A DNA stretch of 64,000 bases from Avena insularis (Eukaryota; Streptophyta; Magnoliopsida; Poales; Poaceae). The notes beneath the pieces are model-generated. The model saw only the letters and a list, made by a program, of their open reading frames with translations. It was not told the DNA's origin and made no database searches. Where the stretch lies: contig CM042697.1 in assembly GCA_023614405.1 (NCBI GenBank), positions 303,266,954 through 303,330,953 of the forward strand, in the 5' to 3' direction. Numbering within the stretch: position 1 is the first letter of the stretch; every line of letters begins with the position of its first letter. The position numbers were made by a program, and so were the translations under genes. Below, piece after piece: positions 22,408 through 34,644 of this stretch.

Positions 22408-23900
22408 TGGCTGACTGATGGCGCCCAGCACTTGTCGTGGGACACTTCGTTGGAAACCCCAAGAGGAAGGTGTGATGAGAATAGCAACAAGTTTTCCCTC
22501 AGTAAGAAACCGAGGTTATCAAACCAGTAGGAGGAAGGAAACATCTCAAAGGTGTCGCAAGCAACTTGGAAACCTGCACAACACAAACTCAAGACTTTGC
22601 CCGAACAAATCAGTGAGGTTGTCAAGCTCACCGGTTTGCTGTAACAAAGGATTTAACGTATGGTGTGGAAGGTAATGGTTTGCAGCAAGTAAACAGGTAA
22701 TAGTGGAGGATGTATCAATGGTAAAGATTGGACCGGGGTCCATAGTTCACTAGAGATGCTCTCCTTAGATAAACAACATGGCATGAAGGGTAAACAAATT
22801 ATAGCAGGGCAATTGATAGGAACTGAGAAAGGCATAACAATGCAATACCAGACAAAAAGATCCTATGAGATTTGATTGGGCAATACAACAATATACATAG
22901 ACCGCCATCCAACTACATCTATGACTAGAAGTCCACCTTCTGGTTATCATCTGAACCCCCTCCAGTATTAAGTTGCAAGCAAGAGACAACTGCTTTAAGC
23001 AAAGTGTGTAAGGTAAATAGTCCACTTGTTCTATGAACAAGAGACCGTTGTTTTCTTCCTAGTGGCAATAACACATCTACAACCGAAGAGATTTCTGCCA
23101 CTTCCCTTGGAAACTAGAGGCATGAACCCACTATCGAGCATAAATACCCCCTCTTGGAGTCACTAGCAACTACTTGGCCAAGATAGCTACTAACAACGGA
23201 GAGCATGCAAGATCACAAACAACACAGACATGATAGTATCAAATAGACAAGACCATTAATCAATATGACATAGTAATCTCAATATCCATCAGATCCCTGC
23301 AAACACAGCATGCAAGATTACAAATAGATTAGATCTTGATCATGAACGGAGCTCACAAGATCTATACATGAAAGAACAAAGGAGGAGATACAACCATCTA
23401 GCTACTACATGGACCCGTAGTCCAAGGTGGAACTACTCACGCTTCATACCAGAGAAGAAGGCCTCCGGGATGATCTCCCCTCCGGCAGGGTGCCGGGAAG
23501 AACTTCAGATCCCCCTGATCTAGGGACGATGGCGGTGGCGGCTACAGAATGTTTCGTGGAGTTTTGATTGGGTGCCTAGGGTTTCTGCATCGGGGCTTCT
23601 TATAAGCGAAGAGGCGAGGCTGGGAGGCGTCCAGGGGGCCCACACCCTACCCAGGCGCAGGGTGGTCCCACCCGCGCCTAGGGGGGGTGTTGCGGCCCTG
23701 GTTTGCTTCTACGTATCCCCTTTGGAATTCGTGTTGCCCACGGTAAAATATTGAATTTGGATTTTGTCCCTTCCAATTCCGAGAATATTGATTTTCTGCC
23801 TTTGTGGAACCAAAAACAGAAGAAAACATGCAACTGGCAGTGTGACAACTTGTTAATAGGTTAGTTCCAGAAAATATATAAAAACACCTCAAAAGATATT
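22408..23900 (-). repeat. 3' LTR region of the Athila-like remnant
   Basis: About 1.5 kb with the repeat-family landmarks above, becoming GC-rich near 23450-23700, and ending near the GAATCCCCAAGCTTGAGC segment typical of the internal junction of such elements. Exact TG/CA ends could not be fixed. Open frames here on both strands are not genes. Confidence 0.55.
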
Positions 23901-24709
23901 TCTTGGGGTGACACCGGGGTGGAATCCCCAAGCTTGAGCTTTTGTCCATTCTTCATCTCATTACATCATTCTTTCTATACACCTGAAATTTTTCCTTCAT
24001 ACAAAACTTCACACAATCTTCATTAGCAACATTAGTTTATTCAAAAGATAATAGACCTTTGGGCCTAGCTTTGGAACAGAAAAACTTTTCACTAAAAACA
24101 TAATCTACTGTAGCAACTCCTTCAAAAATCTCAATTCCCTTAAAGATAACTAAAAAAGGAATCAATAAGAACCAAATGCAAATAATGGCAGAAATCTGTC
24201 AAAACACACCAGCAGGTAGAAACTGATTTTTTCGAAAATCTTCTGTTGCTCAAATCAAAAAGTGTTAAACTAATGAAAGTTAGCTAACATACTGGGGGAT
24301 TTATTCCTAAATTTTCAGCTCACTCCGACTTATAGAGACTCGTCATGAATTTTTATGGTGGAGGACATAAATCTGTTTCGGGACAGCAACTCCCCAAATC
24401 TTACTTCCCTCTCATTAGAGGTCATTCTTGGCACAAAAAGCAAACAAAAAGGATAAGAAGAGGTCATTACTAAAGTAATAACTTCCAAGACTCAAGGAAA
24501 CTCTTAGGTTATCTCCCAACAAGTACTTTTCTTTAACGTCTTTAAGTTAGGCACAAGAAGCAAGAAATCAAGTACTTTCAAATGCAGAAGCATTAACATC
24601 AAACCTTGCTTTCAAAGGAGGAGCAAAAAGCAAGTTCTCTCTCCTCACAGGGAAGTGTTCAATAACTTTCTTAAATGAAAATTGATATTTAATGGTGCCT
24701 TCTTGCATA
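23901..24709 (-). other. 3' internal region of the Athila-like remnant
   Basis: Mostly non-coding. The segment 24520-24709 continues the gag-protease reading out of frame (minus strand IIDMQEGTIKYQFSFKK, FPVRRENLLFAPP), showing that a frameshift near 24715 separates it from the main frame. Confidence 0.55.
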
Positions 24710-25450
24710 TCAATGATGGCACCAACAGTTCAAAGAAGCATTATATTCAACATCCAAAACATAAAAATCAACATGGACATAAGCATTGTTAACCATGATG
24801 AGAACATCATTAATACTCCCCTTCTTCTTAGCATTATCATCAAGTGGGACATCCAAATAAAAATCTTCTAAAGGTGGCAAATCAAGCATTTCATAAATCT
24901 TCCTAGGCATAATAGAGACACTAGAACCAAGATCACATGAAACTTTGAGATCAAAGTCATTCACTTGCACATTAATAATGGGTTCCCAACTATCTTCTAC
25001 TTTCCTAGGAATAGAAGCTTTGTGTTTTATCTTCTCTTCCTTAATCTTAACAAGAGCATCTGTAATGTGTTTAGTGAAATCAACATGCATTTCACTAGCA
25101 TCAGGACTTCTAGCAAGCTTTTGCAAAAACAGGATCACTTCAGAAATATTGGAACCAGCTATATCAAAATCGAACTTAGCATCACTAGTAGTAGATTCAT
25201 TAGGCTTAGGCATCGTAGGAGGAGGAATAGGGACTTCTTGTGGTTTAGTGGTATCCATTCTAGAGATGGTGCACACACTATTGTTTCTATCAATTTCAGC
25301 TTCCCTTTCCCACTTAGCATGAAGTTGAGCTAACAGTCTAACATTTTCATCAATAGTAACTTCTATGGCATGAGTAGCAGCAAAGGAACTTTCCATGGTT
25401 TCAGATTTAGCAGCCATTTTATTAATCAGGGAGGACTGTGCTTCAGACAA
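24710..25450 (-). pseudogene. gag C terminus and aspartic protease, Athila-like
   Basis: A 246-codon minus-strand frame. Residues 1-100 are the charged gag tail/linker with a Pro-rich stretch (VPIPPPTMPKP). The protease follows, with DLGSS at 173-177 in place of the usual D-[ST]-G, then the SIMPRKIYEMLDLPPLE block that follows the active site in Athila-clade proteases and NDVLIMVNNAYVHVDF. It stops after VEYNAS, where family members continue to the second strand and the RT. The upstream gag is cut off by chromovirus B four bases beyond. It is non-functional. Confidence 0.8.
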
Positions 25451-25454
25451 AGAG

Positions 25455-27119
25455 TGTAAGATCCCACCTTTATAAAGGTAAAGATCCCTGTGATTGCAAT
25501 TCTAGTCCCTGGATCAATTGCTAGCATCCACAGTTTAAGATGAAGTACATAGAAACAAAGGTCATTATTACATCATCATTCCAGAGATAACATAGTCTTT
25601 TACAACTCCATAGCCATAGGCTAGTACAAGAGTTTAACTTAACAATATAAAAATAGAAGTCTTCATCTTCATGTGCCACAGGCAAGCATGTTGAGTGTAG
25701 AATCATAACCCCTAATCATCATCAGAGTAACCTGCAACATCACAAGTTCTGACCACAAGTGGGTCAATACATTGGAATAGTATTGGAAAGTGATACCTTA
25801 GTAGAATATTAGCATCTAGTTACTACATGAATTTGGCTAAGTGTAGCTTAGGCTTGCTTTGCTCAAAATAGGTTTTACCTATCAGTTGAAAAAACTATGT
25901 TTTTGTTTGTCAAAACTCCCAAGTAACCACCAATAGAAATTGGTGAACCTTCACCCTTGTTCAACCACAAGTTTTAACTTAGAAAATCGGGATGAGGAGA
26001 TTCTTGATAGCTTCCATGTCTTGATGCTCAAATTGTCCATTACCGGGGCCACGACTAAGTACTTAGTTTCTTCCATCTGCAGAGGTGGTGCACTTTCCCC
26101 ACAAGACTTGGTTTCACCAAGACAGGACCTTTCAGAAGCCTTCCCTTAGACCAAATGGACGCGTTCCAACCTATCATGCCTCTACCACCAACTGTCCAAA
26201 TGGCTAAGTTATTGCAACCTATATGATCCAGGCAGAGCCCATAATGCCATGTGGCTGCACTAGAAGCTTCTTAACATTTGGCATCTCAAATCCCTTTGTT
26301 CCTGGGTGGAAATTCACAAGTGAGATACACAAGATAAACCATAGAAATGGGCCTTGTATAACCACTCAACCAAAAACCACCAAGCAATTACCATTCCATA
26401 CAGGTGTTTTCATTCACTTAGTTGTTTTATTAAGCAAAAACATAAGTCAAAGACTTAGCAATATTTTTCCATAGAATGTATATATTCCACCCATGGTTTC
26501 TACTAGCTAGGCTAAGCATGGCAATAGGAAGTATCTTAACTTAGAGAAAATTCTAACAATTCTATAACTACTAGGATTTCCCAAGCATAGTATATAGATA
26601 CCTAGCAAAAATAATCATGCAAGCCCTATACAAAATATTTCTAATGCATAGTCAAAATATTGGGAAAAAAATATGAAGCACCACTTGCCTTGGTAGTTTG
26701 GGGAGTAGCAACAATCCTCACAATTACAATCACCACTAGCAACAAAATCTACACATAAAATGATAGAACCAAATTCACATATCAAAATAAACAAGAAAAA
26801 ATATATGAATGCATGCAAATGCCATGTGATGATTTTTTCTAAACCCAACAAGACAAGTAAACAGTATTGATTCATAAACAAAACAATTATACACTATATA
26901 ATCTTTATTTGGCCTTTAAAGCATTTTTAAATAAATTTTTATACACAAAATAAGCCTACAAATTTCTCTGCAAAAACAACCAATTTTACAGAAGTAATTT
27001 ATTAAACAAAGTGTATGCTTGGATAGAATTCTTTCTCCTGATTCCAATGATATAAAATTTGCAAAATTTGAACCTGTGAATCAAAAGTTATGAATTTTGC
27101 AAGTTTGAACTTTTAATAG
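25455..27119 (-). repeat. 3' LTR of chromovirus B, left piece
   Basis: U5 side of the LTR, from the CA end at 25455 to the Copia insertion. AATAG (27115-27119) is the Copia target duplication. The sequence is AT-rich with no genes. Confidence 0.85.
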
Positions 27120-27799
27120 TGTTGGGAATATGCCCTAGAGGCAATCATGTATGATGATATTTCCCATTGTATTCATTAAGATATTAAGTAGTCCTTGTAT
27201 AAACATCTGATGTGTATCATTGAATATGTGATTCAGTTGTGGAACTATGCATTCATGTTGTTTGTACTAAATATCCTTGGTCATCGAAGTTGTGCTGGAC
27301 ACACAACTTAGACCAATGTGAAAGTTGGCTTGATGACTTGGTTCCACTTGTCATGGGCATGGAGATGCTATTCCAACTTACACAGACTCGGTTAAAGAGT
27401 TTAGCGAGTCGGATTGACCCATATCAAGGTAAAATGAACAAGTTGTCATTTGTATATCTCAATCAATGTAATCCTTAGACCTGAGGTTATTGCATAGTCC
27501 GAGTTGAGGATCACCGACTTAGGTTCTGTCAAACGCTGATCCGAATGGCGCGATTATAAAGCGAGGTTGGTCGATCGAGAATCAAGCTGCGTGATGTGAA
27601 TAACCAAGATGGGATTTTGCCCCTCCACTCAGCGAGATATTCTCTAGGCCCTCTCGTGAGATATGATTCGGAAAGCATGGCCATGCACGACTCGGTTAAG
27701 TGTTAACCAAGGCGATCGACTAAGAGTTAGTCGGTTGAATCACTTATCTCAGATCGAGAAGAGAGTCAGACTATTTAAGGGATGACAATTATTCGCCTA
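27120..27799 (+). repeat. 5' LTR of Copia, left piece
   Basis: Matches 46062-46706 of the 3' LTR, with one extra block in the 5' copy around 27495-27535. Broken after CCTA by the CACTA insertion with TSD CTA. Confidence 0.9.
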
Positions 27800-28000
27800 C
27801 ACTGGTGGAAAAAGGGGCTCTAGTCCCGGGCCGCAACGGGCTCTAGTCCCGGTTTTGGGCCCGGGAGTGCAAAAACGGGACTAGAGGCCCCCCCTCTAGT
27901 CCTGGCTCGCAAAGGCCCGCGACTGATAATAGCCACGTGGCTGTTTCAGCGCCGCGGGGGGCGGAACCCTCTAGTACCGGGCTGTAACACCACCCGGGAC
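27800..28000. repeat. left terminal and subterminal repeats of the large CACTA
   Basis: Terminal CACTG followed by alternating CTCTAGTCCCGG and its inverse CGGGACTAGAGG. The array is expected to bind the element's TNPA-like protein. Confidence 0.75.
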
Positions 28001-28279
28001 TAAAAGGTTTCTGCATGCAGAAAACACCACATTCTCTGCCATGGTAGATTGTGTATTTCCTTTTTTTTTGCCATTTTGTTCCTTTTTCGTTTTGTGTTTG
28101 ACTATAACAAACATATATTTCAGTAGACATATTATACGCTACTACATACACACTACACGTTGATGCATTTATATAAGATCGATCCCTTGCAAGCATACAT
28201 ATAATCAATCATATCAAAAGGAAGAAATGTTTTGAAAATTACAGGGTCATTGATGAATATATATATTATATGAGCTACA

Positions 28280-31200
28280 TGGAGATGACTAAGGCAAATC
28301 GAGTTCCACGTCATCCGCATAATGCTCTCCATGTACATCAAGGACTTCCTTCATTATAAATCCTGCCAGCTCCTCTTGAATTGCTCTTATGCGCTGGTCT
28401 GGCTCTAGTGTCTCCCGCAAATCATAAATATAATGTGAGTCAACTTTCTGCTCACTGGTCAACTCGCGGATGTACTCGCTGACGTAGTATCCACATAAAT
28501 GAGTTCCCGGTGGCTGCTGTAAACTCTTCGCCATTTTATAAGTTAGCTCCTCTTTGAATGGACCTGGTATTTTCTGTCTGAACCCTGTCCAACACCTGCT
28601 CGGCAAAGAAAATGAACAAAGGAGTTATTAGTTACTTGATATCAGGAAATGAATGAAAGAGGACGATATCATGCGATAATGATTGAAATTACTTATGGAG
28701 CATTGCTTTCATGTCGCTCCACTTCTCTTGGTCCCAACTTAATGAGTCGTGGACTTCGACTAGGGACTTGTCAACTTGAATGTTTAGCAAGATCTAGTGG
28801 AATCTGCGGACATTTACATAAGCATACATGCATAGCTCATCTAGTAAGCAAAAATAAAATGTGTACAAGATATAAACACTCACTTGAAGTTGTAAGGAAA
28901 TAGTATTTCCTTAACAAAATTATGCTCGGTTAAGAACCTAGACAGGTCTTTCTCCACGTCTTTGGGGTGATTCTTTAACGTATATTCATTAATGATATAT
29001 GGGTCAATGAACCCAACGTCGTATCTTCTAGCTCTTTTGCATTCAAGCATCTTAATTCTGTGGAATATAATATCATCATACAAAAGGATATATAGTTAGG
29101 ATAATATATTAAATGCAATGAACGAGCTAAAGCTACAAACTTAATTATAGAAATAAATAACTTACAGACAGTAGCAACCAATGATAGATTTGTCGAGGGC
29201 TACTGGTTGTATAACTAAAAGTTCGGTCAATTGAACTCAGACGAGTATGGTTTGAAGTGATGCTTCTTTCTAACGTCCACCGGAAACCAATCTTTATGAT
29301 GCTTTTTTTGTGCTTGCGACATGTACCATTCATGCAGATTTCGCATATGTGTGGATAGACCTTGAGCTCCTCATTCTTGACTAGAGGCTTCCTTGGACAT
29401 CTCGCCGCATTATCTCGACCTTTGGCGTATCTTCATAGCCTAAATATTGACCAAGAGACATATTTGCTTCGTTAGCAAGTGCTTTGGCCTCCGATATATT
29501 GATTCCCATAAGTGCAGCATTATTACGGGCTCTAGGGTCCATTATTTGCATGTCCATATCCATTTCAGCTCTGAAGGCCTTGTCGAGGTCTGAAATGACT
29601 TTGAGCGGGGCGACCGATTGATTCTTCTATGCTCCGAGCTGGGCAACTTGCTTCCCGCTTTTTGCACTTGTGATTTTTTTCTTCTGTGCTTGCTTAATAA
29701 TCTCCCGGTCATAGTTTGATTCCAGATTCATCGATATCTGGGATGGTTGCTCAAGAAAGGACTTAGCCCACTTTTTTGTTTTTTCGTTATATACCGGCTT
29801 TGGCTCAGGCTTTTTGGGTGCAAAATGCGCCTTAACTTGGGCAGCCACATCCGCGTTAGTTTCCTCGTCGGTCTTGTCATAAGGTATCTTTGGAAGAGCC
29901 GGCGGGATATCGACTATCTTCGGCGTTTGACCTTTCTTCGATGTGGGGCGTGGAGGACCGTCGAACTTCCGTTTCTTCGACGAGGTGGTAGTATTGCACG
30001 GAGGCGGAGGCAGAGATCGAGTTGATGTACTCCTGCTGCGGCGATCATCAGCGGGGCGGGGTGGACTTGGAGGTTGGCGATAATCGGGTTGGGGTGGACT
30101 TGGAGGTTGGCGATATTCGATGCGGGGTGGATTTGGATTCCTTGGAGTCGGTGGCCTTGGCGCCGAGCCTGGAAACTTGATGTACTTCTTATTCCATAGA
30201 ATGATGTTGCGCTTGACATCTCCTAGTTTCGTAAGGCCTTCAGGCGTAGCGATTTCAATCTCTAGGTCCGCAAAATCCTCCACTATGTCATCCACCGTGA
30301 CACGAGCATAGCCTGGTGGAATCGAAAGTGAATGGTGGAGTGCTCCAGGTAGACAAGGTAAAGCAGTGCCGATCGCTACCTTGAAGGACAGGTTGTTCAT
30401 TGGCTGATGTAGCTCACATTATGCCATCTCTCTGACATCATCCACGGGGTAGTGAGGAGCCGGTGCATCATCCAGCAGTGCTTGATCATCAGCACGGACC
30501 TCCGTGGAAGCCACGCTGCTTCTCCGTTGGCTAAGACCCAATGCAGGATCATCGATCATGGTGAGTTGACGACGGCCTTTGGCTAATTTCATGCATGAGG
30601 TTCTTCAGATCAGCTAGGTCCCGCCGACCACGAGATCCGGCGCCTCCGGTCCTTCTTTCTCCGACGGCTTCAGAATCGGCATCGCATGGAGGAAACCCTT
30701 TCTTCCACGAGACACCGGGCGCTTTTGCCTCGTGTTCGCCCTCCTTTTCAGGATTCCCTAGGGCACGTGTCACCGTCGTTCTCTCTCGACGGAACAATCC
30801 CAATTGAGCATCGCTTCATTGCTTGAATAAGGTCTTGGGAGGGTTTTAGAATTTTATCATGAAATAATGTCTTCCCTGTTTAAGGCTCCAAGGATCCCCC
30901 GTGCCCGTACCACCAGTGCTTTGACCTCTCGGGCCATCCATCTGTACCAGGAGTGATGCCTCTAGCCCTCATATCCTTCTCCATAGTTTCCCACTTAGGG
31001 ATTGCACTCTTGTAGCCACGTGTCCCCATTTTATGATGGTATTTCTTGTTGGCAGCATTTAACGCGTTCTTTGCAGACTTTGCCTTTGCTTTATCAGATT
31101 GCTTGTACTGTACAAAATCGGGCCACTGTTCTCTCAACTTCTTGTTTACTCCTGTGAAGTCTGGAGTTTTCTTTTTCGCGACATATTTCGCGTATAAATT

Positions 31201-31933
31201 TTTCTTGTGGTTCCGGTACAGTTCAACCATCTTGCTTAGTGCCCACTCCTTGACTTTCGCTCTATTTTCAAGCCCAACCGGCCTTGGGGTAATACCAGCT
31301 ACCTCAAATTCCTCATACTCTGGAGGTAGTATGAAATGCGCTATGAGCTTCTGCCAAAGGTCATCTTTGGCATCATCGGTGACATAGCTGTTGGATTCTT
31401 CACCGGGTTTCTTTGACCTATTCCATTCTTGGATGGTGATCGGCAGGTTGTACCTAACCAGCACCCCGCATTGATTTATAAACATCCTCCGGTGCTTCTC
31501 TGGAGCAATCGGTTAACCATCATCAGCTATTTCTTCGATGGTGAACCTCTGATTACCATCCAACTTTTGTTCGCCCTCGCTTCGCTCGAGTCCGATTGCT
31601 TCGATCCAGTGGGCTAAAAGAAGAAGAGAGTGATTAATATATATCTAGATCAGTTAATGAATAGAGGTAACACTAGACTTTATATATATATATATGTACG
31701 TCGCCGGATCCTGTCGAGGGGCCATCATTATTGTTGTCATTTGTTTGCCCTTCGTCCATCTGGTCTTCCCCTTGGTTTTCCTCTAGTCCATCACCGGATG
31801 GATTCAGATATGAGGATATCTCTTCCTCGAGCAAAATATCTTCGGCCGTGCCCGTAATAAGAGGAATTTCACCTCTTATCATGCCCTGAAGAAAACCTTC
31901 ACCGATGCGACCAGGATCTTCGGATGGATCCAT
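28280..31933 (-). pseudogene. second CACTA gene (transposase-associated) with ULP1/C48-like protease domain
   Basis: A multi-exon minus-strand gene. Exon 1 starts at 31933 (MDPSEDPGRIGEG) and has a donor near 31703. A block at 31600-30880 carries an in-frame TAA at 31513-31515 and then the plant En/Spm-type region (QCGVLVRYNLPITIQEW, REQWPDFVQYK). 30400-29627 has a Pro-rich repeat (PPSPP.PDYRQ twice) and a basic KKRKF stretch. The 3' end resembles the Ulp1/SENP catalytic core: EVHDSLSW with the family Asp near 28755, and QPPGTHLCGYYV with the catalytic Cys near 28510. Known CACTA proteins of this type accompany TNP2. Stops at about 29636 and 30880 and frame changes break it. Exon limits are approximate. 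Confidence 0.78.
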
Positions 31934-32645
31934 GACTTAATTATCTATAACAAAAAGAGAGTTAAACAGGTTAGAAAAAACAATAATCCTAATAACTAAA
32001 ACAATATAATCCTAATTATAATAACTTAAACAAAAAAATAACCCTAATCCTAATCCTAATTCTAATCTTAATAAATAAAACAAAAAAATAACCCTAGCTA
32101 ATTATAATTAAAATAACCCTAGCTAACAATATAATCCTAATCCTAGCTAATTATAATTAAAACAATAATTAAAAAAATAACCCTAGCTATTTATAATTAA
32201 AACAATAACCCTAGCTAATTATAATTAAAACAATAATTTAAAAAATAACCCTAATCCTAATCCTAATTCTAATCTTAATAAATAAAACAAAAAATAACCC
32301 TAGCTAATTATAATTAAAATAACCCTAGCTAACAATATAATCCTAATCCTAGCTAATTATAATTAAAAAAATAACCCTAGATATTTATAATTAAAACAAT
32401 AACCCTAGCTAATTATAATTAAAACAATAATTAAAAAAAATCCTAGCTAACAATTAAAAAAATATACTACTAATTAAAAAAATATATATACTACACTAAA
32501 TATAAAAACCTAAATATACTACTAATTAAAAAACCTAAATATACTACAAAAACCTAAATATACTACTAATTAAAAAAATATAATTAATACTACACTAACT
32601 ATACTAACTACACTAACTACTAACTAATTAATACTAGACTAAATA
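31934..32645. repeat. AT-rich CCCTAA/CCCTAG-type simple repeat region
   Basis: Cryptic tandem repetition of units such as TAACCCTAGCTAATTATAAT and AACCCTAATCCTAATCC, grading into ACTACTAATTAAAAAAC. Larger blocks recur, for example 32040-32160 and 32245-32360. It is not a clean telomere repeat. Confidence 0.75.
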
Positions 32646-33210
32646 ACCACCTCCATGAGGTGGGCGAACAGCGGTGGCGTGATGCAGGCGGTGGCATGGC
32701 GACATGGCTGGCGACATGGCGGAGGGGCTGAGGAGGCGAGGCTAAGACGAGGGGAGGCGACCGGCGGGGCGGCGCACAGGCGACGGAGCAGGCGGCGGCT
32801 CGGCGATGCGGTGCGGCACGGCGGGGTGGCGCGACACGGCGGGGCGGTGACACGGCAAGGCGGCTCTGCGGTACGGCGGGCCGGCCGGAGACAAGGGTAT
32901 GGCCCGTGAATGTGAGCAATCGGCGACACTTCCCTATTCTGCGTCGGCGCCTCGTCTTCGTCTTCATCGTTTGCCAAGTGCGGGTGGGCACAACCAGGGG
33001 CGGGCAAGAGTATATAAAGTTACCCGCCTTTAGTCCCGGGCCGAGCCACCGCCCGCGACTAAAGGGTCTTTAGTCGCGGGCCGTGGCTTAACCCGCGACT
33101 AAAGACCCCCCTTTAGTCGCGGGCTAAGCCTCGGCCCGCGACTAAAGACCCTTTTTCGGCCGCTTCGTTTTCGCGCGCGCACTGACCCTTTAGTCCCGGG
33201 TCCAGCCACG
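32646..33210. other. GC-rich spacer with internal subterminal-type hairpins
   Basis: 32646-33000 is strongly GC-rich and overlaps chance open frames on both strands. 33020-33210 holds inverted pairs of CTTTAGTCGCGGG / CCGCGACTAAAG and TTTAGTCCCGGG. A TATATAAA box lies at 33011-33018. This resembles a CACTA end or promoter block, but it is located in the middle of the element. Confidence 0.5.
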
Positions 33211-33239
33211 ACCCGCGACTGTTTGTTTTTTTAAATTTC

Positions 33240-34395
33240 CTTTTTTAATTCAAAACTAATATAAAAACTTTGAAAAATCATATCTTTTATTGTAATAATC
33301 CAAATAAAACAAATAATATGTCTATTATTATCAGAAAAATATAAAGAATTTTAATATAATATCCATTTATCTGTTTGCATAATTTATAAATTATTTCATT
33401 TGTAAATTTTCTTTTTTTAATTAAAATCAAATATAAAAACTTTGAAAAATCATATATTTTATTGTAATAATCCAAATAAAACAAATAATATGTCTATTAT
33501 TATCAGAAAAATATAAAGAATCTTAATATAATATCCATTTATCTGTTTGCATCATTTATAATTATTTCATTTGTAAATTTTCTTTTTTAATTCAAAACTA
33601 ATATAAAAATCTTTGGAAAATCATATCTTTTATTGTAATAATCCAAATAAAACAAATAATATGTCTATTATTATCATAAAAATATAATGAATCTTAATAT
33701 AATATCCATTTATCTATTTGCATCATTTATAAATTATTTCATTTGTAAATTTTCTTTTTTAATTCAAAACTAATATAAAAACTTTGGAAAATCATATCTT
33801 TTATTGTAATAATCCAAATAAAACAAATAATATATCTATTATTATCAGAAAATATAAAGAATCTTAATATAATATCCATTTATCTGTTTGCATCATTTAT
33901 AAATTATTTCATTTGTAAATTTTCTTTTTTAATTCAAAACTAATATAAAAAACTTTGGAAAATCATATCTTTTATTGTAATAATCCAAATAAAACAAATA
34001 ATATGTCTATTATTATTAGAAAAATATAATGAATCTTAATATAATATCCATTTATCTGTTTGCATCATTTATAAATTATTTCATTTGGAAATTTTCTTTT
34101 TTTAATTCAAAACTAATGTAAAAACTTTGAAAAATCATATCTTTTATTGTAATAATCCAAATAAAACAAATAATATATCTATTATTATCAGAAAATATAA
34201 AGAATCTTAATATAATATCCATTTATCTGTTTGCATCATTTATAAATTATTTCATTTGTAAATTTCCTTTTTTAATTCAAAACTAATATAAAAAACTTCG
34301 GAAAATCATATCTTTTATTGTAATAATCCAAATAAAACAAATAATATGTCTATTATTATCAGAAAAATATAATGAATCTTAATATAATATCCATT
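33240..34395. repeat. AT-rich tandem array, unit about 171 bp, 6.7 copies
   Basis: The landmark TTCAAAACTAATATAAAAA recurs at about 33249, 33421, 33591, 33763, 33933, 34106 and 34276, giving spacings of 170-173. Each unit also has TTTTATTGTAATAATCCAAA, TAATATCCATTTATCTGTTT and AATTATTTCATTTGTAAATT. Units are well over 90% alike by eye. The last unit ends flush with a TAGTCCCGG subterminal motif. Confidence 0.95.
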
Positions 34396-34580
34396 TAGTC
34401 CCGGATGTAGTCACAAACCGGGACTAAAGATATTTTCCGCCATTTCCCACCTCTTCCCGCCAAGTTTTCCCGCTCTTTCCTTTCTACGAGAGCTTTTAGT
34501 CCGGGATGTAGTCACTAACCGGGACTAAAGATATTTCCCGCCATTTCCCAAAGCTTCACGCCAAGTTTTCCCGCCCTTTC
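34396..34580 (+). promoter_or_regulatory. duplicated promoter-like block before the plus-strand ORF
   Basis: Two tandem copies of a roughly 110-bp block, each with TAGTCC(C)GG-GATGTAGTCAC-CGGGACTAAAG, then TTTCCCGCCATTTCCCA and CGCCAAGTTTTCCCGC. A TATA-like TCTATATTTA follows at 34583-34592, about 50 bases before the ORF's ATG codons. Confidence 0.5.
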
Positions 34581-34644
34581 CCTCTATATTTAGGGTGATC
34601 GTGCCATGGCTATCCACACATCCACACCTTCCTCTCTTAGAACA

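Larger units (their letters stand above)
22408..25454 (-). mobile_element. Athila-like Ty3/Gypsy remnant with gag-protease
   Basis: Minus-strand remnant. 22408-23900 resembles the long LTR region of Triticeae Athila-type elements (GTGGGACACTTCGTTGG, CAACAAGTTTTCCCTCAGTA and GGACCGGGGTCCATAGTTCA are familiar landmarks). 23900-24710 is internal non-coding sequence and 24710-25450 codes for gag C terminus and protease. It is cut at 25454 by chromovirus B, so its 5' half should lie beyond B, outside the window. The exact left edge is not resolved. Confidence 0.65.

Noticed and set aside
22332..23040. Minus-strand open frames with membrane-like stretches
   Set aside because: They fall in the LTR region of the Athila-like remnant, overlap each other and match no protein family.
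31934..32645. True interstitial telomere
   Set aside because: Units are mixed CCCTAA, CCCTAG and CCTAAT separated by AT-rich filler, not a run of the plant repeat CCCTAAA.
32620..33007. Pro/Arg/Ala-rich minus-strand frames of about 120 codons
   Set aside because: Two overlapping frames in the same GC-rich repeat-like stretch, with low-complexity composition and no family resemblance.
33240..34395. CRISPR-like regular repeat array
   Set aside because: Units are contiguous 171-bp tandem repeats without unique spacers, in a plant transposon.
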